A stretch of DNA of 64,000 nucleotides from Pseudomonas sp. PH1b (GCF_000633395.1 NZ_AYMU01000020.1:124001-188000), one strand, 5' to 3'. Shown: positions 7,385 to 16,453, counted from the stretch's first letter. Program-made: numbers and translations. Notes: generated by a model from the sequence alone, not told the origin.

Positions 7385-8317
7385 ATGGATGCCCCCCCTC
7401 TGTCTGACCCTCATGGTGTTCGCCGATTGCGTGTGCGGCTGTGCATGCGCTGGTATTCCTGGCTGTTGCTGGTGGGCGTGATCGCTTATGGCGTTGCCAG
7501 CATCATGCATTGGGATGACCGCGGCGCCCTCTGGGTGCAGGAGGGGTTCGTCGAGCCTGCCGAACGCAGCGCCAGTATCTGGCTGCCCGCCTACCGTGCG
7601 GTCATCGATGCCAAGGCATTGCCTGGCATGGAGCGCGATGAGGCTTCCGACCTGGCCTATAGCCCGCAAACCAAGACCCTGTTCTCGGTCATGGGCAAGC
7701 ACCCGTTCCTGGCCGAGCTGACGCTGCAAGGCGACGTCCTGCGCAAAATCCCTCTGGTGGGCTGGAGCAACCCGGAAGGGGTGGCGGTCATGGAAAACGG
7801 CCTGTTGGCGATTGTTGACGAGCGCCAGCATTCGCTGGTGATCGTCAAGGTCGACGCTGCCACCAAGGAGCTGAATATCGCCGACTTCCCGAGCTACGAC
7901 CTGGGCCCTTCTGCAGACCAGAACAAGGCGTTCGAAGCGATCGCCTGGAATCCGCGCAAGCAGCAGCTGTTGCTGGGTGAGGAGCGTCCTCCAGCGCTGT
8001 TCACCTGGAGCAGCGATGGCAGCCAGGTCCTCAAGGGCGACAAGCAGAAGCTGCCCAGCGACGAACTGGACCTGCGCAACCTGTCTGCCCTGGGCATCGA
8101 TCCACGTACAGGCCATACCCTGGTGCTGTCGGCCGACTCCCATTTGCTGCTGGAGCTGGACGAGGCGGGCGAGCAGGTCAGCTTCATGGCGCTGCTCGGT
8201 GGTTTCAACGGCCTGAAAAGCACCATTCCCCGCGCCGAGGGCGTGGCCATGGACGAGGCCGGCAACCTGTACATCGTCAGCGAGCCCAACCTGTTCTATC
8301 GCTTCGAAAAGCAATAA
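7385..8317 (+). CDS. SdiA-regulated domain protein, membrane-anchored, copy 1
   Basis: 310 aa from ATG 7385 (GGAAC nearby). An N-terminal signal-anchor (about residues 22-42, WYSWLLLVGVIAYGVASIM) is followed by a beta-propeller-like domain with the repeated pattern LAYSPQTKTLFSVMG, NPEGVAVMENGLLAIVDERQHSL, KAFEAIAWNPRKQQLLLGEERPP and AEGVAMDEAGNLYIVSEPNLFY. This is the SdiA-regulated / YjiK family. Periplasmic, function unknown. The next gene is a paralogue ending in almost the same words, so they arose by tandem duplication. Confidence 0.85.
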   Translation: MDAPPLSDPHGVRRLRVRLCMRWYSWLLLVGVIAYGVASIMHWDDRGALWVQEGFVEPAERSASIWLPAYRAVIDAKALPGMERDEASDLAYSPQTKTLFSVMGKHPFLAELTLQGDVLRKIPLVGWSNPEGVAVMENGLLAIVDERQHSLVIVKVDAATKELNIADFPSYDLGPSADQNKAFEAIAWNPRKQQLLLGEERPPALFTWSSDGSQVLKGDKQKLPSDELDLRNLSALGIDPRTGHTLVLSADSHLLLELDEAGEQVSFMALLGGFNGLKSTIPRAEGVAMDEAGNLYIVSEPNLFYRFEKQ

Positions 8318-8411
8318 GCCTTCCGATTCCGGCCTGTACCCGGCCGATTAAGTTTGAATTCAGTCAGCTGTGATATTTCATCAGCCTGTCCTGAATTCGA
8401 GCTTTTCGACC

Positions 8412-9314
8412 ATGTACCGCCTGACCCGTCTGCACCCTGCCTTCCTGATCCTTGGCCTGCTGGTCGTCCTGCTGGCGGTCTTGGCCCACAATCACCGCCT
8501 GTGGCAGCGGGCCTGGTTTGACTGGCAGTCCCTCTGGCAGGCCGCCGACCCTCAGTCGCTGGGGCTTGGCGACTATCGTGCGAGTCTCCAGGCGCAGCCT
8601 ATCCAGGGGCTCGACGAAGTCTCGGCCTTGACCTACGACCCACTGCGCAAGAGCCTGTTCACCGTCACCAACAAGAACTCCGAACTGATCGAGCTCTCCC
8701 TGGATGGGCAGATCCTGCGCCGTATCGATCTGCTGGGGTTCGGCGATCCCGAGGCGGTGGAGTTCATCAGTGCCGACACCTATGTGATCAGCGACGAGCG
8801 CCAGCATCGGCTGATCAAGATCCAGTTGCGCGACGACACCACTTTTATCGATGCCGCGGATGCCGAACAGATCAGCCTGGGTGTTCATATGAGTGGTAAC
8901 AAGGGATTCGAAGGGCTGGCCTATGATGCCTCGGGCAAGCGTCTGTTCGTGGCCAAGGAGCGGGATCCCATGCTGATTTACGAGGTCCACGGGTTTCCCC
9001 ATTTCAAACCGGAAAAAAACTACTCGGTGCACGTCATCAACAACCCCAAGCGCGATGCCGGGCTGTTTGTGCGTGATCTGTCTAGCCTGCAATACGACGA
9101 GCGCAGCGGCCACTTGCTGGCGCTGTCCGATGAGTCGTTTCTGGTGCTGGAGCTGGACATCGACGGCCGCCCGCTGAGCAGTCTCTCGCTGCTCGGCGGG
9201 CGCCATGGCCTGAAAAATCGTGTCCCTCAGGCGGAAGGGATCGCCATGGATGACGAAGGCTCGCTGTATCTGGTCAGCGAGCCGAACCTGTTCTATGTGT
9301 TCAAGAAGCCCTGA
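8412..9314 (+). CDS. SdiA-regulated domain protein, membrane-anchored, copy 2
   Basis: 300 aa, ATG at 8412. Signal-anchor FLILGLLVVLLAVLAHNH (about 11-28), then the same propeller: ALTYDPLRKSLFTVTNKNSEL, DPEAVEFISADTYVISDERQHRL, KGFEGLAYDASGKRLFVAKER, RDLSSLQYDERSGHLLALSDES, and the end AEGIAMDDEGSLYLVSEPNLFY. Clearly paralogous to the upstream gene; separated by 94 bases. Convergent with the autotransporter gene with no base between the two stop codons. No catalytic motif that I recognise. Confidence 0.85.
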   Translation: MYRLTRLHPAFLILGLLVVLLAVLAHNHRLWQRAWFDWQSLWQAADPQSLGLGDYRASLQAQPIQGLDEVSALTYDPLRKSLFTVTNKNSELIELSLDGQILRRIDLLGFGDPEAVEFISADTYVISDERQHRLIKIQLRDDTTFIDAADAEQISLGVHMSGNKGFEGLAYDASGKRLFVAKERDPMLIYEVHGFPHFKPEKNYSVHVINNPKRDAGLFVRDLSSLQYDERSGHLLALSDESFLVLELDIDGRPLSSLSLLGGRHGLKNRVPQAEGIAMDDEGSLYLVSEPNLFYVFKKP

Positions 9315-11261
9315 TCAGAACATCCACTGCACGCCCAGTGAATAGCCGGTCTGGCTCCCTTCGGCATGCCCAAGGCGGCTGTTGACCTCGGCGTACATGC
9401 CCAGTTGTGGGGTGATCGCCAACTGGCTGCCGACTTGCGCGCGGCCAAAGCTCTTGTCTACTGAACCCAGTTTGGCCGTGCGCGCCTGGCCATCGGCGCG
9501 GGCGGTTAATTGCAGGTCATCGAGGCGGCCGTCGGCCAGTTCCTTGACCCAGGCGATGTCGCCGTAAGGCAGAAGGCTCAAGCCGTAGGGCAGGGCAACG
9601 GCGCCGCGCACGCGCCAGCCAAGGCTGGCTTCCAGGGAGTCGAAAGACTGCTCTTGGTACTCCAGCGCGGTGCGCAGATCCTGTTTCTCATGGAATTTGT
9701 CGATACGGTAATGGGTGTAGTCCAGGCCGGCGAATGGCCCGCTTTTGATGGCGCCGAAGTCGAAGTCATAACCGCCCAGTACGCGCGCGCCCAAGGACAG
9801 CGCGTCGGTGTTGCCGCTCAGTTGCTGGTTGAGCAGGATCGGGCCGCCACTGGCCTGGATCAGCAGGTTGCGCTTGGCATCAAAGCGTGTGCGGCCGACG
9901 TTCAAGTCGCCGGCCAGCCAGCTCGGTCCGCCATCATTGAGCAAGGCGTAGACCGCCGCCTGCCAGGTGTCGCTGTCCAGTTTGCCGCGGTGCTCCAGCT
10001 TGTCGCGACTATTGAGGTAGCTGAGGCTGGCGCCGATGTTCAGGTTGGAGCTCAGCTGGTAGTCGCCCAGGGCATGTACGCCCAGGCGCCGGGCGTCACG
10101 GTTGAGCGGGCTGTCGAAGCCGCTGTCTGGGGTGTATTCGCCGTCCACGCCCACTTCGCCATCGAAGCTGCCGACCTCGCGGCTGGCCGCCTGAAGCGTG
10201 AGCCAGCGCCGATCATGCAGGCGCACCATGGCTTGGTGCTGGCGTTGCAGATTGTCTTGCATGTTGCGCGCAACGGCACCGCCGGAGGCCGTTGAGGCCA
10301 TCAGGTCGGCGTTGGTCAGCTCGAGCACCAGGCGGCTGAGCAGGCGCGAATAGTCGCGCAGGCGCTGGTTGATGCGTTCCTGGCCGAAGGCATCGGTGAG
10401 CACGGCTTTGTTGTCCTCTGCCGGGTCGTGCCAGGTCGAGCCGCCAGGGATTTTCGGGTTGTTGGTCTGGGTGTAGCCGTCCAGGGCGCCCAGCTCCCAG
10501 TTGGTGGCTTCTATATACAGAATCGGGATGTTCAGCGGCTCGAAAGGCTCGCCATCACTGCAGCAGCCGGTGCCTTTGGGGTATTGCGGGTCCAGGCCGG
10601 GATTGGTGAACAGCGGAATGTTCAATTCCTTGGCAATCTGGAAAGTGTGTTCGCGCAATGACGCCAAGGCCGGGTTGGCGGTGCTGTTCTGGCCGGCGTG
10701 GGCGTACATCATGTCGCCGGTGATCAGGCTGTCGAGGTTGATCATCGCCAGCATGTTGGCCCGTTGGCTGGCGCTCAGTGAGTCGACAAAGGCTTTGGAG
10801 CCGCGCAGGCCTTCCTCTTCGGCGCCGAAGCCGACAATCTGCAGGCCGTTTTCCAATTGCAAGCCGCCAAGGTTCTTCGCCACCTCGGTCAGCACGCTGG
10901 CGCCAGAGCCGTTGTCGTCCAGGCCTTGCAAGGTAGGGCGGCCAAAGTAGGTGTCGAAATGCGCACCGATCACCACGTATTGCGGCTTGGTGCCGGCGGC
11001 GTAGGCCACCACGTTCTGCGAGGCGCGACTGCCGTTGTTCCAAGTGAAGTTCTGGCGGCTGATGCTATAGGCCGAGCCCATCTGGCTTTGCATCCAGTCT
11101 GCCGCGCCGATGAAATTGGCGGTGCCGCGATACCGGCCGGGGTAGTCGTTGATCAACTTTTCCAGGGTGGTATTGGCGTGCTGGCCGTAATCGTAGGCCT
11201 GGGTTTGCGTTGCCAGCAGGCTGCCGATAACGCTGATTGCGAGGGCGAGGGGCTTTATCAC
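9315..11261 (-). CDS. aaaA: Autotransporter aminopeptidase, M28 family (AaaA-like)
   Basis: 648 aa from a GTG start with AAGGAAG upstream. Signal peptide to ATQTQA (22). The passenger is a Zn-dependent M28 peptidase: GAHFDTYF (H101, D103), QGLDDNGSGAS (D115 bridging), AEEEGL (148-150, catalytic Glu and ligand), NLDSLI (D177) and a late STWHDPAEDN His. A linker around residues 320-370 leads to an autotransporter beta-barrel of about 270 residues ending in the outer-membrane signature QWMF. Length and layout match P. aeruginosa AaaA, which removes N-terminal arginine at the cell surface. Specificity for Arg is inferred from that relative. Confidence 0.9.
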   Translation of the reverse strand: MIKPLALAISVIGSLLATQTQAYDYGQHANTTLEKLINDYPGRYRGTANFIGAADWMQSQMGSAYSISRQNFTWNNGSRASQNVVAYAAGTKPQYVVIGAHFDTYFGRPTLQGLDDNGSGASVLTEVAKNLGGLQLENGLQIVGFGAEEEGLRGSKAFVDSLSASQRANMLAMINLDSLITGDMMYAHAGQNSTANPALASLREHTFQIAKELNIPLFTNPGLDPQYPKGTGCCSDGEPFEPLNIPILYIEATNWELGALDGYTQTNNPKIPGGSTWHDPAEDNKAVLTDAFGQERINQRLRDYSRLLSRLVLELTNADLMASTASGGAVARNMQDNLQRQHQAMVRLHDRRWLTLQAASREVGSFDGEVGVDGEYTPDSGFDSPLNRDARRLGVHALGDYQLSSNLNIGASLSYLNSRDKLEHRGKLDSDTWQAAVYALLNDGGPSWLAGDLNVGRTRFDAKRNLLIQASGGPILLNQQLSGNTDALSLGARVLGGYDFDFGAIKSGPFAGLDYTHYRIDKFHEKQDLRTALEYQEQSFDSLEASLGWRVRGAVALPYGLSLLPYGDIAWVKELADGRLDDLQLTARADGQARTAKLGSVDKSFGRAQVGSQLAITPQLGMYAEVNSRLGHAEGSQTGYSLGVQWMF

Positions 11262-11609
11262 AAAGTCTTCCTTGAGCTGAGAAGGAGGGGTTAAGCCCAG
11301 ACCCTTTGCACGATGCGCGCCTCATTCCCTGGGCGATTGCGAAGTGGCGCATTGTTAAACGCGTGGGTCGCCTGGCTGTAATTTGTAACGGATTTGATAC
11401 CAATGAAGGCGTGGGATGCCGTGACTCAGTGCACGGTTTTGGAGAGGCATGCTGCGAAAAGTAGCGTTTTTGTTACACGGATCGGGTGAGCGAGCAGGAT
11501 TGAATGTGGGAGCGGACCTGCCTGCGATGGCGCCACCTCGGTGCTACTGACACACCGATTCGTTTGCATCGCAGGCAAGCCAGCTCCTGCATGAAGCTGG
11601 CCGTGCGCT
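11262..11609. other. Intergenic region aaaA-rpiA (348 bases)
   Basis: Holds the aaaA promoter region, AT-richer around 11340-11400, and a palindromic repeat pair at 11505-11592. No gene or RNA motif seen. Confidence 0.5.
11505..11592. repeat. REP-like inverted pair, GCAGGCAAGCCAGCTCC variant
   Basis: Left arm TGTGGGAGCGGACCTGCCTG then GCGATGGCG; right arm CATCGCAGGCAAGCCAGCTCC reads back as the complement with a few mismatches around a roughly 40-base core. A GCGATG-type variant of the GGCTTGCC element seen elsewhere in the window. Confidence 0.7.
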
Positions 11610-12281
11610 TTAGGCGTTGAGGGTTTTCACCCCTTCCGAAGTCCCCAGCAACAGTACGTCTGCCGGGCGCGCGGCGAACAGGCCATTGGTGACCACGCCG
11701 ACAATGGCGTTGATCTGGCTTTCCAGCTCCACCGGGTTGGTGATCTGCATGTTGTGCACGTCGAGGATGATGTTGCCGTTATCGGTCAGCACGCCTTCGC
11801 GGTACACCGGATCACCGCCCAGCTTCACCAGTTCCCGGGCTACGTGGCTGCGGGCCATGGGGATCACTTCCACAGGCAGCGGGAAGTTGCCCAGTACCGG
11901 CACCAGCTTGCTGGCGTCGGCGATGCAGATGAAGGTCTTGGCCACGGCGGCAACGATCTTCTCGCGGGTCAGGGCAGCGCCACCGCCCTTGATCAGGTTC
12001 AGGTGCTCGTCGCTTTCGTCGGCGCCGTCGATGTAGAACTCCAGGTCGCTGACGGTGTTCAGTTCATACACCGGAATCCCGTGGCCCTTGAGGCGCGCGG
12101 CGGTGGCTTCGGAGCTGGCCACGGCGCCGTCGAAGGCGCCCTTGTGCAGGGCCAGGGCATCGATGAAGCAGTTGGCGGTGGAGCCGGTGCCGACCCCGAC
12201 GATGCTCTTGTCGTCGAGTTGCGGGAGGATAAGGTCGACGGCGGCCTGGGCGACAGCCTGTTTGAGTTGATCCTGGGTCAT
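11610..12281 (-). CDS. rpiA: Ribose-5-phosphate isomerase A
   Basis: 223 aa. Interconverts ribose 5-phosphate and ribulose 5-phosphate in the non-oxidative pentose phosphate pathway. Motifs: VGVGTGSTANCFIDAL (phosphate loop), YIDGADESDEHLNLIKGGG with catalytic acidic residues, AALTREKIVA, and the C-terminal NGLFAARPADVLLLGT. Full length for the family. Divergent from ilvA, with a consensus -10 box for this gene about 40 bases upstream. Confidence 0.97.
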   Translation of the reverse strand: MTQDQLKQAVAQAAVDLILPQLDDKSIVGVGTGSTANCFIDALALHKGAFDGAVASSEATAARLKGHGIPVYELNTVSDLEFYIDGADESDEHLNLIKGGGAALTREKIVAAVAKTFICIADASKLVPVLGNFPLPVEVIPMARSHVARELVKLGGDPVYREGVLTDNGNIILDVHNMQITNPVELESQINAIVGVVTNGLFAARPADVLLLGTSEGVKTLNA

Positions 12282-12614
12282 GCGGGCTCCGAAGCGGGCA
12301 AGGGGGGCACAAAGGCCGGCATTATAGGCGCCGGCGCAGGTCAGGTCATTGCCCGTTTGGCTAATCGGCCAGGGTCGGCGGTGGTGATCGGGGTGGGTTG
12401 CTGGCGCCGAAGGGCGAAGCGTTCCCGGGTTGTTGCAAGCCAGCCGTGAGGGTGGAGGCCGCGAGGGTTTTGCTGTCGAGCGCGAGCACGCCTGCTCTGC
12501 ATCATCAGCGGGGGCAGGGCGGCGGGCTTAAAACCTCTGTTTTCGTGTGGTCGCCCGGCTGAACGCTGGGTTAGACTCCTGGGCCCTGCCCAACCCGCTC
12601 AGTGATGCTTTCCG
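12282..12614. other. Divergent rpiA/ilvA intergenic region (333 bases)
   Basis: Contains the rpiA promoter near 12321-12349 and presumably the ilvA promoter nearer 12550-12580 (a TAGACT hexamer at 12571). No leader peptide rich in branched-chain codons and no riboswitch pattern that I can recognise. No gene. Confidence 0.5.
12321..12349 (-). promoter_or_regulatory. Putative sigma-70 promoter of rpiA
   Basis: On the minus strand a perfect TATAAT (12326-12321) lies 17 bases from ATGACC (12349-12344), a four-of-six match to TTGACA. The distance to the rpiA start fits a short untranslated leader. Confidence 0.55.
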
Positions 12615-14129
12615 ATGCTCGAACAGTACGTCAAGAAGATCCTCACCTCGCGCGTTTACGACGTTGCCGTAGAAACCCCATTGCAGACTGCCCGCCAGCT
12701 CTCCGAGCGGCTGGGCAACAAGATCTGGCTCAAGCGCGAAGACTTGCAGCCGGTGTTCTCGTTCAAGATCCGTGGTGCCTACAACAAGTTGACCCAGCTC
12801 AGCGAGGCCGAGCGCGCCCGTGGCGTGGTTACTGCCTCGGCGGGCAACCATGCTCAGGGCCTGGCGCTGGCCGCCAAGGTGCTGGGGGTCAAGGCGACCA
12901 TCGTGATGCCCAAGACCACGCCGGAAATCAAGGTCGAAGGCGTGCGTTCTCGCGGTGGCAAGGTGGTGCTGCACGGTGACAGCTTCCCGGAAGCACTGGC
13001 CTATTCGCTCAAGCTGGTGGACGAGAAAGGCTACGTCTACATCCATCCCTACGACGATCCCCATACCATTGCCGGGCAGGGCACCGTGGCCATGGAGATC
13101 CTGCGTCAGCACCCGGGCCCGCTGGACGCGATTTTCGTTCCGGTCGGCGGCGGCGGGCTGATTGCCGGCATCGCGGCCTATGTGAAGTACCTGCGTCCCG
13201 AGATCAGGATCATCGGTGTCGAGCCGGATGATTCCAATTGCCTGCAAGCCGCCATGGCTGCTGGCGAGCGGGTGGTATTGCCGACCGTGGGAATCTTCGC
13301 CGACGGCGTGGCGGTGGCACAGATCGGCCAGCACACCTTCGACATCTGCAAGGATTACGTCGATGAAGTGATCACCGTCAGTACTGACGAGATCTGCGCG
13401 GCGATCAAGGATATCTACGACGATACCCGCTCGATCACCGAACCTGCCGGTGCTCTGGGCGTGGCTGGGATCAAGAAATACGTCGAGCAGCGCGGCGTCA
13501 GCGGCCAGGTCCTGGTGGCCATCGACTCCGGCGCCAACGTCAACTTCGACCGCCTGCGCCATGTGGCCGAGCGCGCCGAGCTGGGTGAAGGCCGCGAAGC
13601 CATCATCGCCGTGACCATTCCCGAGAAGCCGGGCAGCTTCAAGGCCTTCTGCGAGGCGGTGGGCAAGCGCCAGATCACCGAGTTCAACTACCGCTACAAC
13701 ACCGGCAGCGAGGCGCACATCTTTGTTGGCGTGCAGACCCACCCGGAAAACGATCCTCGCAGCGCCCTGATCGCCAGCCTGAGCGAGCAAGGCTTCCCGG
13801 TGATCGACCTGACCGACAACGAACTGGCCAAGCTGCACATCCGCTACATGGTCGGCGGCCATGCCGAGAAGGTCAGCGACGAAGTGGTGCTGCGTTTCGA
13901 GTTCCCGGAGCGTCCGGGGGCGCTGTTCAACTTCCTCAACAAGCTGGGCGGGCGCTGGAACATCTCGATGTTCCACTACCGCAACCATGGTGCGGCGGAC
14001 GGCCGCGTGGTGGCGGGCCTGCAAGTACCGGCCGACGAGCGCCACCTGGTGCCGGCGGCCCTGGAGCAGATCGGTTATCCGTACTGGGATGAAAGCGACA
14101 ACCCGGCGTACCAGCTGTTCCTTGGCTGA
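12615..14129 (+). CDS. ilvA: Threonine ammonia-lyase, biosynthetic
   Basis: 504 aa, the long biosynthetic form. Deaminates threonine to 2-oxobutanoate for isoleucine synthesis. PLP lysine K51 within FSFKIRGAYNKL; SAGNHAQGLAL and the glycine-rich PVGGGGLIAGIAAYVKYL phosphate-binding loop follow. Two C-terminal ACT-like regulatory repeats start at about residues 330 and 425 (IPEKPGSFKAFCEAV and FPERPGALFNFLNKLGG), as needed for isoleucine inhibition and valine activation. No strong Shine-Dalgarno before the ATG. ilvD of the same pathway is also in this window but not linked. Confidence 0.97.
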   Translation: MLEQYVKKILTSRVYDVAVETPLQTARQLSERLGNKIWLKREDLQPVFSFKIRGAYNKLTQLSEAERARGVVTASAGNHAQGLALAAKVLGVKATIVMPKTTPEIKVEGVRSRGGKVVLHGDSFPEALAYSLKLVDEKGYVYIHPYDDPHTIAGQGTVAMEILRQHPGPLDAIFVPVGGGGLIAGIAAYVKYLRPEIRIIGVEPDDSNCLQAAMAAGERVVLPTVGIFADGVAVAQIGQHTFDICKDYVDEVITVSTDEICAAIKDIYDDTRSITEPAGALGVAGIKKYVEQRGVSGQVLVAIDSGANVNFDRLRHVAERAELGEGREAIIAVTIPEKPGSFKAFCEAVGKRQITEFNYRYNTGSEAHIFVGVQTHPENDPRSALIASLSEQGFPVIDLTDNELAKLHIRYMVGGHAEKVSDEVVLRFEFPERPGALFNFLNKLGGRWNISMFHYRNHGAADGRVVAGLQVPADERHLVPAALEQIGYPYWDESDNPAYQLFLG

Positions 14130-14170
14130 ACGACTACGCTGAGGATCGGAGCCTTTAAGGAAGCGATGAC

Positions 14171-14599
14171 ATGGAAACACTGACCACGCTGAAGACGCTT
14201 CATGTGCTGGCTACCGTGCTGCTGCTGGGCAGTGCGCTGGGTCTGGCGATCTGGGTCTGGCGCCTGCGCCGCCAGGGCGACGCCACCGTTTATACCCGGG
14301 TGCTGCAGCGTCCGGGGCTGTTCGGCTGGTTGCTGCTGGCGCTGGGGTTGCTGGCTCTGCCTTTTACCGGGTGGTGGCTGGTGCACCTGATCGGCTGGCC
14401 CTTGGGGCAGACCTGGGTCCTGGGTTCCAGCGTGCTCTATACCTTGGGCGCACTGGCGTGGCTGTGGCTGATGGTGCGGCTCAACCGCCTGCGGCTGGCC
14501 AAGGTTGCCAGTGGCCTGACCTTCACTCTGGTGCTGGCGGTCTTCAGTGCCGTGTGTTTTGTCGCCATCGCCGGCCTCATGGGTGCCAAGCCGGTCTGA
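14171..14599 (+). CDS. DUF2269 family membrane protein, copy 1
   Basis: 142 aa with four predicted membrane helices (about 7-28, 48-72, 80-101, 112-135). DUF2269 features: LKTLHVLATVLLLGSALGLA at the N-terminus, GWWLVHLIGWPLGQTWVLGSS in the middle, and an end in IAGLMGAKPV. A conserved early His in a helix (LHVLA) could bind a metal or cofactor; function unknown. First gene of a likely three-gene operon in which the third gene is a paralogue. Confidence 0.85.
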   Translation: METLTTLKTLHVLATVLLLGSALGLAIWVWRLRRQGDATVYTRVLQRPGLFGWLLLALGLLALPFTGWWLVHLIGWPLGQTWVLGSSVLYTLGALAWLWLMVRLNRLRLAKVASGLTFTLVLAVFSAVCFVAIAGLMGAKPV

Positions 14600-14625
14600 T
14601 TCCGGTGTAAGCCTTAAGGATTGCC

Positions 14626-15882
14626 ATGAAGGTTGTTCTGGTGGGGGCCACGGGATTTATCGGCCGTCATCTGCTGGCGGCGTTGCATGCCGCCGGCCAT
14701 CAATTGATCGCTACCAGCCGTTATCCACAGCCGCGGAGCCTGCCCGGGGTGGAGTGGCGACAATTGGATCTCGATCACCTGGGCCGCGAGTCCCGGCCCT
14801 TTGTCCTGCCTGCCGATACCGATCTGCTGATCAATGCCGTCGGCCTCTTGAGCAGTGATGCCCAGGCATTGGCCCGGACTCAGGACCAGGGCACTCGGGC
14901 GCTGTTCGATCTGGCGGCGGCCCAGGGTGTGCGGGTGCTGCAGATTTCCGCGCTGGGCGCCGGGGCACAGCCCCATGTACCGTTTCTGGCCAGCAAGGCT
15001 GCGGCGGATGAATACCTGCTGCGCCTGGCTATCCCGGCGGTGGTGTTGCGGCCATCCCTGGTACTGGGTGCCGGCGGGGCCAGCAGTCGCTGGCTGGCGC
15101 GGCTGTCGCCCTGGCCGCTGATCCCGCTGTTGTCGTCCCGGGCGCAGTTGCAGCCCTTGCATGTGGATGACCTGAGCGCCGCGGTACTGGCGCTGCTCAG
15201 GCACTGGCCCGAAGCATCCATGGTGTTGCCGTTGGTGGGCCCCGAGCGGATCACCCTGGCCCAGTTGCTCGATCTCCTGCGGGCGGCCCAGGGCTGGGCT
15301 CCAGCGCGTTATTTCCAGCCGCCGTCGATGATCCTGACAATGCTCGCCGGCCTGGGTGATCGCCTGGGCTGGCGGGCCTTGAACCGCCAAAGCTTGAGCA
15401 TGGCTCGCACCGATAACCTGGCGGATTCCGAGGTCCTGGCGTCGGTCTGTGGTTACCACGCGGCGCCCCTGGCGGCGCGCCTGAATGATTGGCCGCAGGC
15501 CGGGCAAAGCACGCAACTGACTCTGCGTCCCTTGTTGCTGGCGGTGCTGGTGCTGATCTGGCTGGGGACGGCGGCGGTGTGCATCGGTCCCGGTTATGAC
15601 TGGGGCCTGCGGATCATGGCCGAAGCCGGTGTGCGCGGCGCCTGGGCGACACTGGCAGTGGTCGGTGGCTCGCTCTGCGACGCCGTGCTGGGCGCCGGCC
15701 TGCTGCTGCGGCGCTGGCGCCGGCGAGCCCTGCAGGCGCAGTTGCTGCTGATGTTCGGCTACACCCTGATCATCAGCCTGATCCTGCCGCATTTCTGGTT
15801 TGACCCTTATGCCGCCGTGGCCAAGAACCTGGTGCTGATGGTGGCGACCCTTTGGCTGTTGTGGACCGAACCCCGCCGATGA
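14626..15882 (+). CDS. SDR-type NAD(P)-binding protein fused to a DoxX-like membrane domain
   Basis: 418 aa. The N-terminal 290 residues form an atypical short-chain dehydrogenase/epimerase: GATGFIGRHLLAAL (7-20), LINAVGLLS, the equivalent of the catalytic region at FLASKAAADEYLLR (Lys present, no clear YxxxK tyrosine), and RPSLVLGAGG. The last 120 residues hold four membrane helices of the DoxX-like type (LLLAVLVLIWLGTAAVCIGP onward). The missing Tyr suggests an NADPH-binding regulatory or atypical reductase role. Flanked by two DUF2269 genes and overlapping the second by four bases. Confidence 0.85.
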   Translation: MKVVLVGATGFIGRHLLAALHAAGHQLIATSRYPQPRSLPGVEWRQLDLDHLGRESRPFVLPADTDLLINAVGLLSSDAQALARTQDQGTRALFDLAAAQGVRVLQISALGAGAQPHVPFLASKAAADEYLLRLAIPAVVLRPSLVLGAGGASSRWLARLSPWPLIPLLSSRAQLQPLHVDDLSAAVLALLRHWPEASMVLPLVGPERITLAQLLDLLRAAQGWAPARYFQPPSMILTMLAGLGDRLGWRALNRQSLSMARTDNLADSEVLASVCGYHAAPLAARLNDWPQAGQSTQLTLRPLLLAVLVLIWLGTAAVCIGPGYDWGLRIMAEAGVRGAWATLAVVGGSLCDAVLGAGLLLRRWRRRALQAQLLLMFGYTLIISLILPHFWFDPYAAVAKNLVLMVATLWLLWTEPRR

Positions 15883-16346
15883 GCGCTTATCTGCTGTTGA
15901 AAACCCTGCACATCCTGTCGTCGACGATTCTTTTCGGCCTGGGCGCCGGTTCTGCCTATTACGCGTTACGGGCCTGGCGCGGCGGCAAGGTGCAAGTGAT
16001 CGCCGTGACTTTCAGGCACCTGGTATTCGCCGACTGGGCCTTCACCGCCACCACGGCGGTATTCCAGCCCTTGAGTGGCTTGGGGCTGGTGCACCTGGCT
16101 GGCTGGCCGATCCAGCAGGCCTGGCTGATGTGGAGCCTGGGGCTGTATGTACTGGCGGGGCTGTGCTGGCTACCGGTGGTCTGGTTGCAGATCCGGGTGC
16201 ACAAGATGGCCGAACAGGCGCTGTGCGATGGCACGCCGATGCCGCTCAAGGCCAGCCTTTATATGCGCTGGTGGTTTGCCTTGGGCTGGCCGGCGTTTCT
16301 GGCCTTCATGGTGATTTTCTACTTGATGGTGGCCAAGCCGGCCTGA
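15879..16346 (+). CDS. DUF2269 family membrane protein, copy 2
   Basis: 155 aa from the ATG at 15879, which overlaps the upstream stop in an ATGA. Same architecture as the first DUF2269 protein: LLKTLHILSSTILFGLGAGSA, GLGLVHLAGWPIQQAWLMWSLG, and an end in FYLMVAKPA. Four membrane helices. The recurring LVHL-GWP motif and the order DUF2269 - SDR/DoxX - DUF2269 suggest a heteromeric membrane complex. Function unknown. Confidence 0.85.
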   Translation: MSAYLLLKTLHILSSTILFGLGAGSAYYALRAWRGGKVQVIAVTFRHLVFADWAFTATTAVFQPLSGLGLVHLAGWPIQQAWLMWSLGLYVLAGLCWLPVVWLQIRVHKMAEQALCDGTPMPLKASLYMRWWFALGWPAFLAFMVIFYLMVAKPA

Positions 16347-16386
16347 AGGCCTGTCGCCGCTGCCCGGGGCACGAGCCAGCCCCAGG

Positions 16387-16428
16387 CGCGCAAGCCCTGG
16401 CCGCGGTAAGCGGTCTTGGGCTTGCGCG
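16387..16428. terminator. Hairpin between convergent DUF2269 and HAD genes
   Basis: Perfect 11-base arms CGCGCAAGCCC (16387-16397) and GGGCTTGCGCG (16418-16428), with a nested CCGC/GCGG stem in the loop, then GCTTTC. Strong structure but poor T-run, so a terminator call is moderate. Confidence 0.5.
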
Positions 16429-16453
16429 GCTTTCAGTGGCGGTGACGGCGATT

